This document shows positions 27,401-36,910 of a stretch of DNA of 64,000 nt, piece by piece. Position 1 is the stretch's first letter, and every line of letters starts with the position of its first letter. Below the pieces are notes generated by a model that was not told the origin of the DNA, did not search any database, and saw only the letters and a list, made by a program, of their open reading frames with translations. A program made the translations under genes and the position numbers. Origin of the DNA: Chryseobacterium ginsenosidimutans (GTDB lineage: Bacteria > Bacteroidota > Bacteroidia > Flavobacteriales > Weeksellaceae); the NCBI RefSeq assembly GCF_030823405.1, contig NZ_JAUSXC010000001.1, positions 620,001-684,000 on the forward strand, in the 5' to 3' direction.

Positions 27401-28804
27401 ATGCCAGTTAGAGATTATACTTATTACGATTATACGATCAGTCTTTGCCCGGAATGCCTGAAAAGAGTAGGAGCCAAGATTATTATTGAAGATGAAGCGG
27501 TTTTTATGACTAAAAGATGTCCGGATCATGGATTCTTTAAGACTAAAATTGCTTCAGATATTCATTATTACAAAAATATCAGAAATTATAATAAAGCTTC
27601 GGAAATGCCGGTTCATTTTGGAACAGATGTAGAATATGGCTGTCCTTATGATTGTGGTTTATGTGTTGATCATGAACAACATAGCTGTCTTTCTATCGTG
27701 GAAGTGACGGACCGCTGTAACCTGACTTGCCCAACGTGTTATGCGATGTCTTCACCGCATTATGGAAGTCATCGGACGTTGGAAGAAATTGAAGCCATGT
27801 TCGATATTATTGTAAAAAATGAAGGTGAGCCAGACGTTGTTCAAATAAGTGGAGGCGAACCGACCATACATCCGGAATTTTTCAAAATTATGGATATTGC
27901 GAAGACAAAACCGATCAAACATTTAATGTTGAATACGAATGGTGTCAGGATTGCTAATGATCCCGGTTTTGCAGAAAAACTCGCAACTTATGCACCTGAA
28001 TTTGAAGTTTATCTCCAGTTTGATTCTTTTAAACCTGAAGTTTTGCAGGATTTCCGTGGAAAAGATCTTACCGATGTCCGAATGAAGGCTTTGGAAAAAT
28101 TAAATGCCTTAAATCTTTCTACAACACTCGTTATTGTTCTTCAAAAAGATAAAAATATTGATGAAATAGGAAAAATCATTGATTTTGCTTTAAAACAAAA
28201 ATGTGTCCGCGGAATTACATTCCAGCCTGTGGAAATTGCAGGCAGAAACCGTGATGATTCTGCGCATGAAAAAATTACTTTAACTGAAGTAAGGCAGGAA
28301 ATTTTAAACCAGTTTCCACTGCTGAATTCGGATGATATTATTCCGGTTCCTTGTAATCCTGATGCATTGGCGATGGGATATATTTTGAAGCTTGAGGGTG
28401 AAATTATTCCTTTAACAAGATATATCAATCCCGCTGATTTACTGAATAATGAAACTCGGAATACAATTGTCTATGAACAGGATACAGGACTTCAAATGCA
28501 GCTTTTAGATATTTTCAGCACAGGTATTTCGGTAGATAAAGTACAGCCTAAAGTAAATCAGTTATTATGTTGTCTTCCAGAAGTTTCAGCTCCAAACTTG
28601 GATTATGATAATCTTTTCAGAATTATTATCATGAATTTTATGGATGCACACGACTTTGATGTTCGGGCGGTAAAGAAATCTTGCGTTCACATTGTTAATA
28701 AAGATTTAAAAATGATCCCGTTTGAGACGATGAATTTATTTTATCGGGATGATAAGATAAAATATTTGGAGGAATTGAGGAAGGATGATAAAGTCTTGTT
28801 TTAA
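27401..28804 (+). CDS. Radical SAM protein related to class D methylase / tetraether lipid synthase
   Basis: This 467-residue protein has the radical SAM cluster motif CNLTCPTC (Cys106/110/113). Upstream is CPYDCGLC (Cys81/85/88) with Cys96, the likely ligands of a second cluster. CPEC (16-19) and Cys40 could hold a further metal. C-terminal cysteines occur in PVPCNPDA, LLCC and KKSCVHI. This multi-cluster layout is that of the MJ0619/Tes family of archaea, which couples lipid tails or methylates. GGEPT follows the core as usual. Placement next to an Lgt-like gene supports action on a lipid, but the substrate is unknown. Confidence 0.8.
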   Translation: MPVRDYTYYDYTISLCPECLKRVGAKIIIEDEAVFMTKRCPDHGFFKTKIASDIHYYKNIRNYNKASEMPVHFGTDVEYGCPYDCGLCVDHEQHSCLSIVEVTDRCNLTCPTCYAMSSPHYGSHRTLEEIEAMFDIIVKNEGEPDVVQISGGEPTIHPEFFKIMDIAKTKPIKHLMLNTNGVRIANDPGFAEKLATYAPEFEVYLQFDSFKPEVLQDFRGKDLTDVRMKALEKLNALNLSTTLVIVLQKDKNIDEIGKIIDFALKQKCVRGITFQPVEIAGRNRDDSAHEKITLTEVRQEILNQFPLLNSDDIIPVPCNPDALAMGYILKLEGEIIPLTRYINPADLLNNETRNTIVYEQDTGLQMQLLDIFSTGISVDKVQPKVNQLLCCLPEVSAPNLDYDNLFRIIIMNFMDAHDFDVRAVKKSCVHIVNKDLKMIPFETMNLFYRDDKIKYLEELRKDDKVLF

Positions 28805-28897
28805 TAAAAAATTAACCCAAAGACTGCATCAATCTCACAGGTTGTTAATTTCTGTGGATTTTTGTAATCTTTGGGAGAATTTATAGTTTTTAAATAA

Positions 28898-29668
28898 TTA
28901 ATCAAAATTCATTACTTCCTGCAAAGTATTCATGTATTCGTAAGCTGTAAGGTCAAACTTTACAGGCACAATTGAAATATATCCGTTTGCCAACGCCGTT
29001 TCATCAGCATCTTCGGAATCATCCATATTATTGAAATATCCTGTTAACCAATAGTATTTTTTACCATGGGGATTTACTCTTTCATCAAAACTTTCTTCCC
29101 ATTTTGCTTTAGCCTGTTTGCAGACTTTTATACCTTTTATCTCTTCTTTCGAAAGCTTCGGAATGTTTACATTTAAAACAATTCCCTTTGGCATTGGATT
29201 TTCTAACGTTCTTCTTACAATATTCTGAATATATTCTTTTGCCTGAGTAAAATCTGCCTCCCAACTGAAATCCTGCAGTGAGAATCCGATCGCCGGAAGG
29301 TTTTCTACACCTGCTTCAACAGCCGCAGACATCGTTCCGGAATAGATGACATTAATTGAAGAGTTTGCACCATGATTAATCCCTGAAACTACAATATCAG
29401 GTCTTCTTGGCAAGATCTTATCAAGAGCCATTTTTACACAGTCAACAGGAGTTCCGCTACATGAAAAATCCGTTTGCGGGCCTTCAAGATGTACCTCTTC
29501 ATAACTTAGGGTAGAATTAATGGTAATAGCATGGCCTTTACCGCTTTGTGGAGAGTTTGGTGCAACAACAACTACTTCTCCGATTTCGTTCATAAAACTT
29601 ACAAGATTTCTGATACCAGGTGCTGTAATTCCGTCGTCATTAGTAACCAGAATAAGTGGTCTTTCCAT
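28898..29668 (-). CDS. surE: 5'/3'-nucleotidase SurE
   Basis: This 256-residue metal-dependent phosphatase acts on nucleoside monophosphates in the cytoplasm. The metal-binding LVTNDDGITAPG starts near residue 5, SGINHGANSS lies in mid-protein and the GTPVDCVKMAL loop is present. I chose the ATG at 29668 because it gives MERPLILVTNDDG, the standard N-terminus; a TTG seven codons upstream (29689) is less likely. Confidence 0.94.
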   Translation of the reverse strand: MERPLILVTNDDGITAPGIRNLVSFMNEIGEVVVVAPNSPQSGKGHAITINSTLSYEEVHLEGPQTDFSCSGTPVDCVKMALDKILPRRPDIVVSGINHGANSSINVIYSGTMSAAVEAGVENLPAIGFSLQDFSWEADFTQAKEYIQNIVRRTLENPMPKGIVLNVNIPKLSKEEIKGIKVCKQAKAKWEESFDERVNPHGKKYYWLTGYFNNMDDSEDADETALANGYISIVPVKFDLTAYEYMNTLQEVMNFD

Positions 29669-29812
29669 ATTAAAATTTAATTTTAACAAAAATACTTAAA
29701 ACTATCCGATATTTATAAATAAGGTATTAAATTTGATAGTTTGTAACAGTAAATTAAAAATTACTACTAATTAAAATACTTTTAAAAAATTAATAAAATA
29801 CATTACAGATTT

Positions 29813-31940
29813 ATGTGGAAAAATTTTAAGCTAAATAAATTTTTACTCCTAATTCCATTAACAAGTCTAATGTTTTGTTTCAACTCGCCAAAGGATGATG
29901 ACGAAAAGATGCAGACGATAATGGTGAGCGTAAAAAATACACTTTCTTATTTGCATTACAGCCCAAAGCCGATCAATGATGCGTATTCCAAGGATGTTTA
30001 CAAGCATTATTTTGAATTGGTTGATCCGGGTAAAAGATACTTCGTACAGTCGGATATGGATGAGTTTGGAAAGCATGAAACCAAGCTTGATGATTATATC
30101 AACCAGGGAGATCTTACTTTTTACAAATTAACGATCGACAGATTATACCAAAGAGTTGATGAGATTGATAAAATAACTCAGGAGATCTTCAGCAAACCGA
30201 TCAGTCTGGATGAAGATGAAAATTTAACTCTTGAGCCAAAACTGAAAAAAGTGCCTGCTAACAAACAGGAACAATATACAGAATGGAAAAAGTTCATTAA
30301 ATACAATATTCTTCAGGAAATTGAATCAATGAACAGTAAAGAAGAAGCTCAGAAAGAGAAAAAAGACTCTGTTCAGAAGTATAATTTAAAAGATACTATC
30401 AAATATCAGCCTCTTAACCCTGATCAGAAAATGAAAAAAGCAACTGATGAGGTGAAAGATCTTGTAAAAGAAACATTTACGAGGTTTTAAAAAGAGAAAA
30501 AAAATGGATTGGTTTACTGTGTATATGAATGCTTATACTGAAGTTTTCGATCCGCATACGAATTATTATTCCCCAAAAGATAAAGAAGATTTTGATACTA
30601 ATTTCACAGGAAAAGTAATCGGAATCGGAGCAATTATTCAGGAGAAAAAAGGAAATCTCTATTTGGGTGCGCTTACAATCGGTGCTCCTGCCTGGAAATC
30701 AAAACAGCTTTCAGAAGGTGATAAAATTTTAAAAGTAAAATCTAAACCTAAGGAAGATGCTGTAAACGTTGTGGGAATGCTTTCTGATGAAGCGGTACGT
30801 TTGATTAGAGGTGAAAAAGGAACTCCGGTAACATTGACGGTTCAGAAAAAAGACGGAACAACTAAGGATGTTACAATGATCCGTGAAGAAGTTGCTATTG
30901 AAGATACTTTCGCAAGAAGTATTGTAGTAAATTCAAACGGTAAAAAATATGGCTTCATCAATTTACCAAGCTTCAACGCAGATTTTGAAAATCCTAATGG
31001 AAGAAACGCTTCTGATGATATTAAAAACGAGATCATTAAACTGAGAGGTCAAGGAATTGAAGGAATTGTTTTAGATTTAAGAAATAACGGAGGTGGTTCA
31101 TTAACGGAAGTTGGTGATATCATGGGACTTTTCATGAATGCCGGACCTTATGTTCAGGTAAAAGACGGAAACGGAAAGATTCAGACATTAAAAAACAAAC
31201 AGGAAGCTCCAATTTGGACAGGTCCTCTTGTTATTATGCAAAACGAACTTTCGGCTTCGGCTTCTGAGATTTTGGCAGGTGCAATGCAGGATGCTGGAAG
31301 AGCGATGATTATCGGTTCGCCACAGTCTTTCGGAAAAGGAACGGTACAGACTTTTGTTGATTTGAACAGATTCTTAAATACAGAAGATGATTTCGGATCT
31401 TTGAAACTGACCATCCAGAAATTCTACAGAATTACAGGTGAATCTACTCAGAGAAAAGGAATTGTTTCTGATATTCAGATGAAAGATTTCTTCACGTATG
31501 CTGAAGTGGGAGAAAGATATGACGATTATGCTTTAGCTTGGGATAAAATTCCGGCTACAAGTTTCCAAAAACTGAATTATTTCAATGTTCAGGCTCTTGA
31601 AAAAGCAAGCAACGACAGAATGGCAAAAAATGCAAAATATCAGTTGTTGCTAGAATCTGCTCAATGGAGAGAACAATTGGATAAGGAAGAAACTATTACT
31701 CTGAATATCAATAAGTTTAATGATTTAATGAAACAGCGAAAATCGCAGATTGAAAAATTCAAATCATTAACGAAATTTGAAAATGGCCTTCAGTTCTCCA
31801 TGTATCAAAACGAAATTGATAGAGAGAAAAAAGATGAAGCATTCAAGAAAAAATCTGAAATCTGGGTCAAAAATCTTAAGAAAGATCTTTATCTTCAGGA
31901 AGCGATGAACATCATGGCAGATATGAGTGTAAAATCTTAG
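29813..31940 (+). pseudogene. prc: Tail-specific (C-terminal processing) protease, split by a +1 frameshift
   Basis: Two successive frames encode one periplasmic S41 protease of about 700 residues. Frame one (29813-30490) has a signal sequence and the N-terminal helical domain. Frame two (30504-31940) has the PDZ domain, the LDLRNNGGGSLTEV core, the SASAS stretch with the catalytic Ser (250-254 of this part), Lys278 in FGKGTVQ, and the C-terminal domain. The frame is lost in the TTTT run at 30485-30488, where codon TTT is followed by a TAA stop. Dropping one T gives TRF-KKRKKMDWF, the expected linking sequence. An indel or sequencing error is likely; +1 recoding at TTT-TAA is conceivable. Confidence 0.85.
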
Positions 31941-31960
31941 TATAAAATAAGGAACAACAA

Positions 31961-31990
31961 AAAAGCCGCTAATGAAAATTAGCGGCTTTT
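31961..31990. terminator. Bidirectional terminator between the protease and sodC
   Basis: A perfect 13-base stem (AAAAGCCGCTAAT / ATTAGCGGCTTTT) with a GAAA tetraloop is flanked by A and T tracts. It lies between two convergent genes. Confidence 0.9.
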
Positions 31991-32007
31991 TTATTTAGAT
32001 GATTGGA

Positions 32008-32511
32008 TTATTTAATCTCAACACATCCAACTCTTCCTCCTGCATTTCCTGTAGGCTGAGTATGAAAGTCATCCGCTGCAGCGTGTACAATCATTCCTTT
32101 TCCGATGATATTTTTAGATTCATCTGCACATCCAAGACACCATTTATTGGTCTTAAATGTCAACGTTGCATTTCCGCTTTGGTCAGCTACCAGATTTCCG
32201 ATATCTCCCATGTGGAAATGTTCGGCGCCCCATTTTCCGTGGTCATTTTTAGAAGGATTCCAGTGTCCTCCGGTAGAAGTTCCGTCCGCAGCAGAACAGT
32301 CACCTTTTTCATGAATGTGTACTGCGTGAATTCCCGGAGTAAGATTTGTTACATCCAATTTCATGATAACTTCATCTCCTTTTTGAGTAAATTTTGCCGT
32401 TCCTCCTGTTTGTGTGTTGCTTTTAGATAGGACTTGATACGTATTGGTTGTTCCGCAAGAAACAGCAAATAGCGAGAATCCTGCTAATAATGCTAATGTT
32501 TTACCTTTCAT
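32008..32511 (-). CDS. sodC: Cu/Zn superoxide dismutase lipoprotein
   Basis: This 167-residue protein has a lipoprotein signal (MKGKTLALLAGFSLFAVSCG, lipobox AVSC). The copper/zinc ligands are complete: H-x-H in HAVHIHEKGDCS, the bridging His in GGHWNP, further His/Asp in HGKWGAEHFHMGD and the His in MIVHAAADDFH. The active-site Arg is in GGRVGC. It would dismutate superoxide at the outer membrane or in the periplasm. A second Cys pair (WCLGC) is an uncommon extra. It converges on the protease gene across a shared terminator. Confidence 0.9.
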   Translation of the reverse strand: MKGKTLALLAGFSLFAVSCGTTNTYQVLSKSNTQTGGTAKFTQKGDEVIMKLDVTNLTPGIHAVHIHEKGDCSAADGTSTGGHWNPSKNDHGKWGAEHFHMGDIGNLVADQSGNATLTFKTNKWCLGCADESKNIIGKGMIVHAAADDFHTQPTGNAGGRVGCVEIK

Positions 32512-32657
32512 TTTTAAATGATTTAAAGTGATTTTATGTTAAATTTAAACAACATTTTCCAAACCGCATTATGATTCCAAGCCTTTTTTCATCAATAGCA
32601 ATAAAAGACAAATCATTTTCCTGTTATGTTGATACCTTTGTTACAAACACTTTTTAG

Positions 32658-33560
32658 TTGGAAGAGTATAAAAAAAGGATCGTAAAGGCCATTCAGTATA
32701 TTGATGATAATTTAGAGACAGAACTTTCTTTAGAAAAAGTATCGAATATTGTTGCGTATTCACCGTTTCATTTTCACCGTATTTTTAAGTTGATTACCGG
32801 AGAGGCCATTCAAAGCTATATTATTAGAAAAAGAATTGAAAAAAGTGCCTTTTATTTAGCTGTAAAGAAGAATGTAACCTTAAAAGATATCTATCTTGAA
32901 CTTGGATTTTCCAATCATTCAACTTTTAATAAAACTTTTAAAAAATATTACGGAAAATCTCCCTCTGAATTCAGAAAATCGGCTCCCGAAAAGTTTCATA
33001 AAATTCAATTAAAACAAAGCAAGAACGGACAAATTGATACGGTTTTTCGCCAATATATTTGCAATATAGAAAACCTATTAAATTGGACTACAATGAATTT
33101 TAAAATTAAAGTAACAGATTTTCCGGAAATGAATTTGGCATCCGTTATGAGCCTTGGAATTGCCAATGTTGAACCTTCTTTCAATGTTTTAATGGATTGG
33201 GCAAAAGAGAAAAAACTGTTTCCAAGAGAAAATGTAAAGATGATTTCCGTCTATCATGACAGTTTTAAAGTAACACCGCCGGATAAAGTTAGGATTCATG
33301 CATGTATGCTTTTAAATGAAAAATTAAAACAACAGGAAGGTCAGGTTTTCCCTGAAACAATCGAAGCCGGAAAATTTATTATTGGAAGCGCTGAGGTCAC
33401 ATTGAATGATTTTGAACAATGTTGGGTTTCTTTGTTTTTATGGATGAATGAAAATAACTACTTTATGCGTAAAGCCTTTCCTTTCGAAATCTATCATACC
33501 AATTTTAAAGAACATCCTGAAGGAAAAATGTTCGTCGATTTCTGTATTCCCATTAATTAA
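32658..33560 (+). CDS. AraC family transcriptional regulator with GyrI-like effector domain
   Basis: In this 300-residue protein the first 105 residues form two AraC helix-turn-helix motifs (for example VSNIVAYSPFHFHRIFKLITGE and ELGFSNHSTFNKTFKKYYGKSP). The rest is a GyrI-like small-molecule-binding domain. This order (DNA-binding first) is that of Rob/SoxS-like sensors. The start is a TTG at 32658; no ATG precedes the HTH. Nothing adjacent is an obvious target. Confidence 0.86.
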   Translation: MEEYKKRIVKAIQYIDDNLETELSLEKVSNIVAYSPFHFHRIFKLITGEAIQSYIIRKRIEKSAFYLAVKKNVTLKDIYLELGFSNHSTFNKTFKKYYGKSPSEFRKSAPEKFHKIQLKQSKNGQIDTVFRQYICNIENLLNWTTMNFKIKVTDFPEMNLASVMSLGIANVEPSFNVLMDWAKEKKLFPRENVKMISVYHDSFKVTPPDKVRIHACMLLNEKLKQQEGQVFPETIEAGKFIIGSAEVTLNDFEQCWVSLFLWMNENNYFMRKAFPFEIYHTNFKEHPEGKMFVDFCIPIN

Positions 33561-33584
33561 TAATCAATTACCAGTTAGTTGTAA

Positions 33585-33641
33585 AATTTCCCTCCTGCGG
33601 ATGGGTGTCGAAAATTCAAAGAATTTTTGACGGGATGGTTA
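33585..33641. repeat. Dispersed non-coding repeat, copy 1
   Basis: This shares a 26-base identical core (33609-33634, containing AAAATTC and GAATTTT arms) and similar flanks with 60843-60900. The CCCTCC...GGATGGG outer hairpin is degenerate here. It resembles the GGGG-rich intergenic remnants seen in other Flavobacteriia (recollection). Confidence 0.75.
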
Positions 33642-33816
33642 TGTATTACAATTACTGCATTCACGAAAAAAATAGGCAAAATATTTTCAAAATTCTTTGC
33701 ATCATTGAATCAAAAAAATCAAAAGCAACGATTCAGGTTCCAAATTTTACAACTCAGCAACAAAAATTTAAAAGCGATAAAATTTCGAACTATTTTTGAA
33801 TCGAAAATTAACAGCT

Positions 33817-36057
33817 ATGAAAACAAAATTATTATTTTTCTTCTCTTTTTTCTTATTCACTCTGAGTTTTGCACAGACGAAAATTTCAGGAAAGGTAACT
33901 TTTAAAAATAAAGGAGTAGGAGAGGTAAATGTTACATTAAAAGATACTTACGACGGTGCAACGACAGATGCCAACGGAAGCTTCTCTTTTGAAACTTCAG
34001 AAAAAGGAAACCATATTTTAATTTTCACGCATCCGAAATATATTGACGTTGAAAAACCAATTGTAATTGATAACCAGGAAATTTCTGTTAACTCAGAATT
34101 AAAAGAACAGATCAATGAGATCGATGCGGTTGTAGTTTCTGCGGGTTCTATTGAAGCGAGCGACAGAAAGAGGGCAACTGCACTTTTGACGCCGATTGAC
34201 ATCTACACCACGGCGGGAGCGAACGGGCAAATTTCTTCGGCATTGACATATCTTCCCGGAGTTCAGAAAGTTGGAGAAACAGAAGGACTTTTCGTAAGAG
34301 GCGGAACGGGAACTGAGTCTAAGATTTTCATGGATGGAAGCTTGATTAACAATTATTTTTCAAGCTCGGTTCCGGGAATTGCGGGTAGAGATCGTTTTAA
34401 TACGTCGCTTTTTAAGGGGAATATATTCTCAAGTGGCGGATATTCTGCACTCTATGGTCAGGCTCTTTCCGGTGCATTGATGTTGGAAAGTGTTGATCTG
34501 CCGGATCAAAGTTCTTATGACTTCGGAATTTCACCAATATTTTGGAATGCGGGATTTCAAAAATTAAGTGATCAAAAAAACTATTCTTTCGGAGCAACGT
34601 TGGGTTATTCAAATTTGAAATTAATGCAGAAAGCTTTTAATTTTAACACCAATTTTACAGATGCTCCACAAGGTTTGAATGGTGATTTTAATTTCAGAAT
34701 TAAAACAAAATCAGGAGGTTTTTTCAAATATTACGGAATGTATGATTCCAACAGGATGGGAGTAGAAACCGAAAGCCTGGAGCCCAATCAATATGACTTT
34801 TCTTTAGTAAAACTGAAAGGAAAAAATACCTATCACAATTTATCATTCAAGCAAAAATTCGGGAAATATTTGTTGAATGCAGGGGCTTCTTATTCTTTCA
34901 ACAGATCGGATCTTGATTTTTCAACACAGAAAAACGATATAGAAACGGGAAATACAAAATTGCTGACCGATGGAAATTATATCAATTTTAAAACAGTTAT
35001 AGAACGAAAGATAAATAAAATCAGTGCATTGCGAGGTGGTTTTGAGCTTAACAGCACGAGTGAAAAACTTAATTTCAATGATTTCGTAGAAAAGCATTAC
35101 AAAGATTTGATTTCAGCAGCTTTTGTGGAAACAGATTTGGGTTTTAGCAATCAATTATCGGCTAAAATCGGAGTGAGAGTAGAGAATTCATCTTATCTTG
35201 GAAAGAGCAATATTGCACCGCGTTTAGCTTTAGCTTACCGTTTTGCGAAAGATTGGACGACTTCATTTGCTTATGGATTGTTCTACCAAAACCCGGAAAG
35301 TAAATACATCAATGGTCCTGCAAATTTAGGTTTCCAGCAGTCGCAGCATTATATTTTTCAGGTGCAGAGAACTACCGATAGAAGAAGTTTGAGATTTGAG
35401 GCATTTTACAAAAAATATGATGATTTATTGAAAGTGAAAAATCTTGAATATAAAGACGGACAAAATCAATACGTTCAGACTGCAGATAATAACAACGGCT
35501 ACGGCTATGCAAAAGGAATGGAATTATTCTGGAGAGACAGAAAAACATTTGAAAATATCGATTATTGGATCAGCTATTCGTTCCTGGATTCAAAAAGAGA
35601 TTTTATGAATTATCCTTTTAGTTTAAAACCAAATTTTGCTTCAGAACATACAATCTCTGTAGTTGCCAAAAGATTTGTGCCGAAATGGAAAACGGGATTC
35701 AATTTTTCTTATACTTATGCAAAAGGACGTCCTTATTATGATATTGCAACACAGGATGTAAATGGAGAACCTCAATATTATGTGAGACATGAAGGAAGCT
35801 TGAAAGATTATAACGCATTAAATTTCAGTGTCAATTATCTTCCGAATCTGGGTAAAAAAGATGCAAAAGCATTTACGGTTTTGGTGTTGAGTGTATCAAA
35901 TATTTTAGGGTCAAAAAATGTTTATGGGTATAATTTCTCAACGAATGGATCTAGAAATTCAGCAGTCGTTCCACCGGTGAATACTTTCGTTTTTATAGGT
36001 GCTTTCATCAGTTTTGGTGTCGATAAAACGCAGGATGCCATTAATAATAATTTATAA
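33817..36057 (+). CDS. TonB-dependent receptor with carboxypeptidase-like N-terminal domain
   Basis: This is a 746-residue outer-membrane protein. A signal peptide (MKTKLLFFFSFFLFTLSFAQ) precedes a CarboxypepD-like domain (about 22-105) typical of Bacteroidota receptors. The plug follows, with LPGVQKVGETEGLFVRGG and an SALYGQALSGALML segment, then a beta-barrel to the C-terminus. The substrate is unknown; no SusD-like partner is adjacent. I chose the ATG at 33817 as the start of the signal peptide rather than the TTG at 33796. The following secreted protein gene may be cotranscribed. Confidence 0.9.
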   Translation: MKTKLLFFFSFFLFTLSFAQTKISGKVTFKNKGVGEVNVTLKDTYDGATTDANGSFSFETSEKGNHILIFTHPKYIDVEKPIVIDNQEISVNSELKEQINEIDAVVVSAGSIEASDRKRATALLTPIDIYTTAGANGQISSALTYLPGVQKVGETEGLFVRGGTGTESKIFMDGSLINNYFSSSVPGIAGRDRFNTSLFKGNIFSSGGYSALYGQALSGALMLESVDLPDQSSYDFGISPIFWNAGFQKLSDQKNYSFGATLGYSNLKLMQKAFNFNTNFTDAPQGLNGDFNFRIKTKSGGFFKYYGMYDSNRMGVETESLEPNQYDFSLVKLKGKNTYHNLSFKQKFGKYLLNAGASYSFNRSDLDFSTQKNDIETGNTKLLTDGNYINFKTVIERKINKISALRGGFELNSTSEKLNFNDFVEKHYKDLISAAFVETDLGFSNQLSAKIGVRVENSSYLGKSNIAPRLALAYRFAKDWTTSFAYGLFYQNPESKYINGPANLGFQQSQHYIFQVQRTTDRRSLRFEAFYKKYDDLLKVKNLEYKDGQNQYVQTADNNNGYGYAKGMELFWRDRKTFENIDYWISYSFLDSKRDFMNYPFSLKPNFASEHTISVVAKRFVPKWKTGFNFSYTYAKGRPYYDIATQDVNGEPQYYVRHEGSLKDYNALNFSVNYLPNLGKKDAKAFTVLVLSVSNILGSKNVYGYNFSTNGSRNSAVVPPVNTFVFIGAFISFGVDKTQDAINNNL

Positions 36058-36124
36058 AAATAACTTCAATACATCTAAAATCTATCTTTATTAAATCAAA
36101 TATTAACTTTAAAAATTTTATAAA

Positions 36125-36775
36125 ATGAAAAAATACCTATTAAGTTTTGCTTTAGCTTTTATGAGTTTAACGGCTTTTGCTCAGTCAGATTACGAAAAAG
36201 TAATGAAAGAAAAAATTTCGAAACTTGAAGCATGCAAATCAGTCGACGAATTTCAGACTTTAGCAAATGACTTTGACAGAATCGGGAAAAAGGAAACGAA
36301 GCAATGGCTTCCTTCTTATTACGCGGCATTTGCTTATATCCAGAAAGGGAGAGTGCAGATGAGAGAAGGAAAAATGGATGAGCTTTCTGTACAGGCAAAT
36401 GCAGCCGAAAAATATCTGGATCAGGCAGAAAGTGTTGCCGGAAAAGATAATGCTGAGATTCATTTGCTTAAAAAAATGGCATCTTCTCTGAAAATGATGG
36501 AAAATCCTGCAGAAAGATATATGACAGACGGAATGAAAGCAATGGAAGAACTTAAAAAAGCAGAAAGTCTTGATCCCGGAAATCCAAGAGTTGCTTTGAT
36601 TAAAGCTGAAGATACTTATTTTACGCCTGAACAATACGGTGGAAGTAAGACAAAAGGAATGGAACAATTCCAGGATGCTTTGACAAAATTCAAAACGTAT
36701 GCTCCGAAATCTGCAATAGATCCGAACTGGGGTAAAGCAGAAGCAGAATACTTTATAAGCGGTGCTGCAAAATAA
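36125..36775 (+). CDS. Secreted TPR-like protein of unknown function
   Basis: This 216-residue protein has a signal peptide (MKKYLLSFALAFMSLTAFAQ). The mature part is helical, with an AKYL/AEKYLDQAESVAG and KAESLDPGNPRVALIKAE pattern suggestive of tetratricopeptide repeats. It follows the TonB-dependent receptor by 67 bases and ends at a strong terminator, so the two probably form one transcription unit. I cannot assign a function. Confidence 0.72.
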   Translation: MKKYLLSFALAFMSLTAFAQSDYEKVMKEKISKLEACKSVDEFQTLANDFDRIGKKETKQWLPSYYAAFAYIQKGRVQMREGKMDELSVQANAAEKYLDQAESVAGKDNAEIHLLKKMASSLKMMENPAERYMTDGMKAMEELKKAESLDPGNPRVALIKAEDTYFTPEQYGGSKTKGMEQFQDALTKFKTYAPKSAIDPNWGKAEAEYFISGAAK

Positions 36776-36791
36776 TTATAGAGATCTCAAT

Positions 36792-36820
36792 AAAACCTTC
36801 CTGTCGCGGAAGGTTTTTTT
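36792..36820 (+). terminator. Terminator after the receptor/TPR unit
   Basis: AAAACCTTCC pairs with GGAAGGTTTT around a 6-base loop and runs into a T tract. Confidence 0.85.
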
Positions 36821-36910
36821 ATGCCGCTCAGTCAGGAAAAATGACGATTCAGAGAAAAATAATTTTTAATACCTGTAATATCCAGTATTTTTGAACCAAG
36901 AAAACCAATA

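Noticed and set aside
31999..32430. Plus-strand open frame opposite sodC
   Set aside because: It is a shadow of sodC; the minus strand encodes the complete Cu/Zn ligand set.
33642..33816. Short plus-strand frames between the AraC gene and the TonB-dependent receptor
   Set aside because: They lack a conserved pattern, run through the dispersed repeat or into the receptor signal peptide in another frame, and look non-coding.
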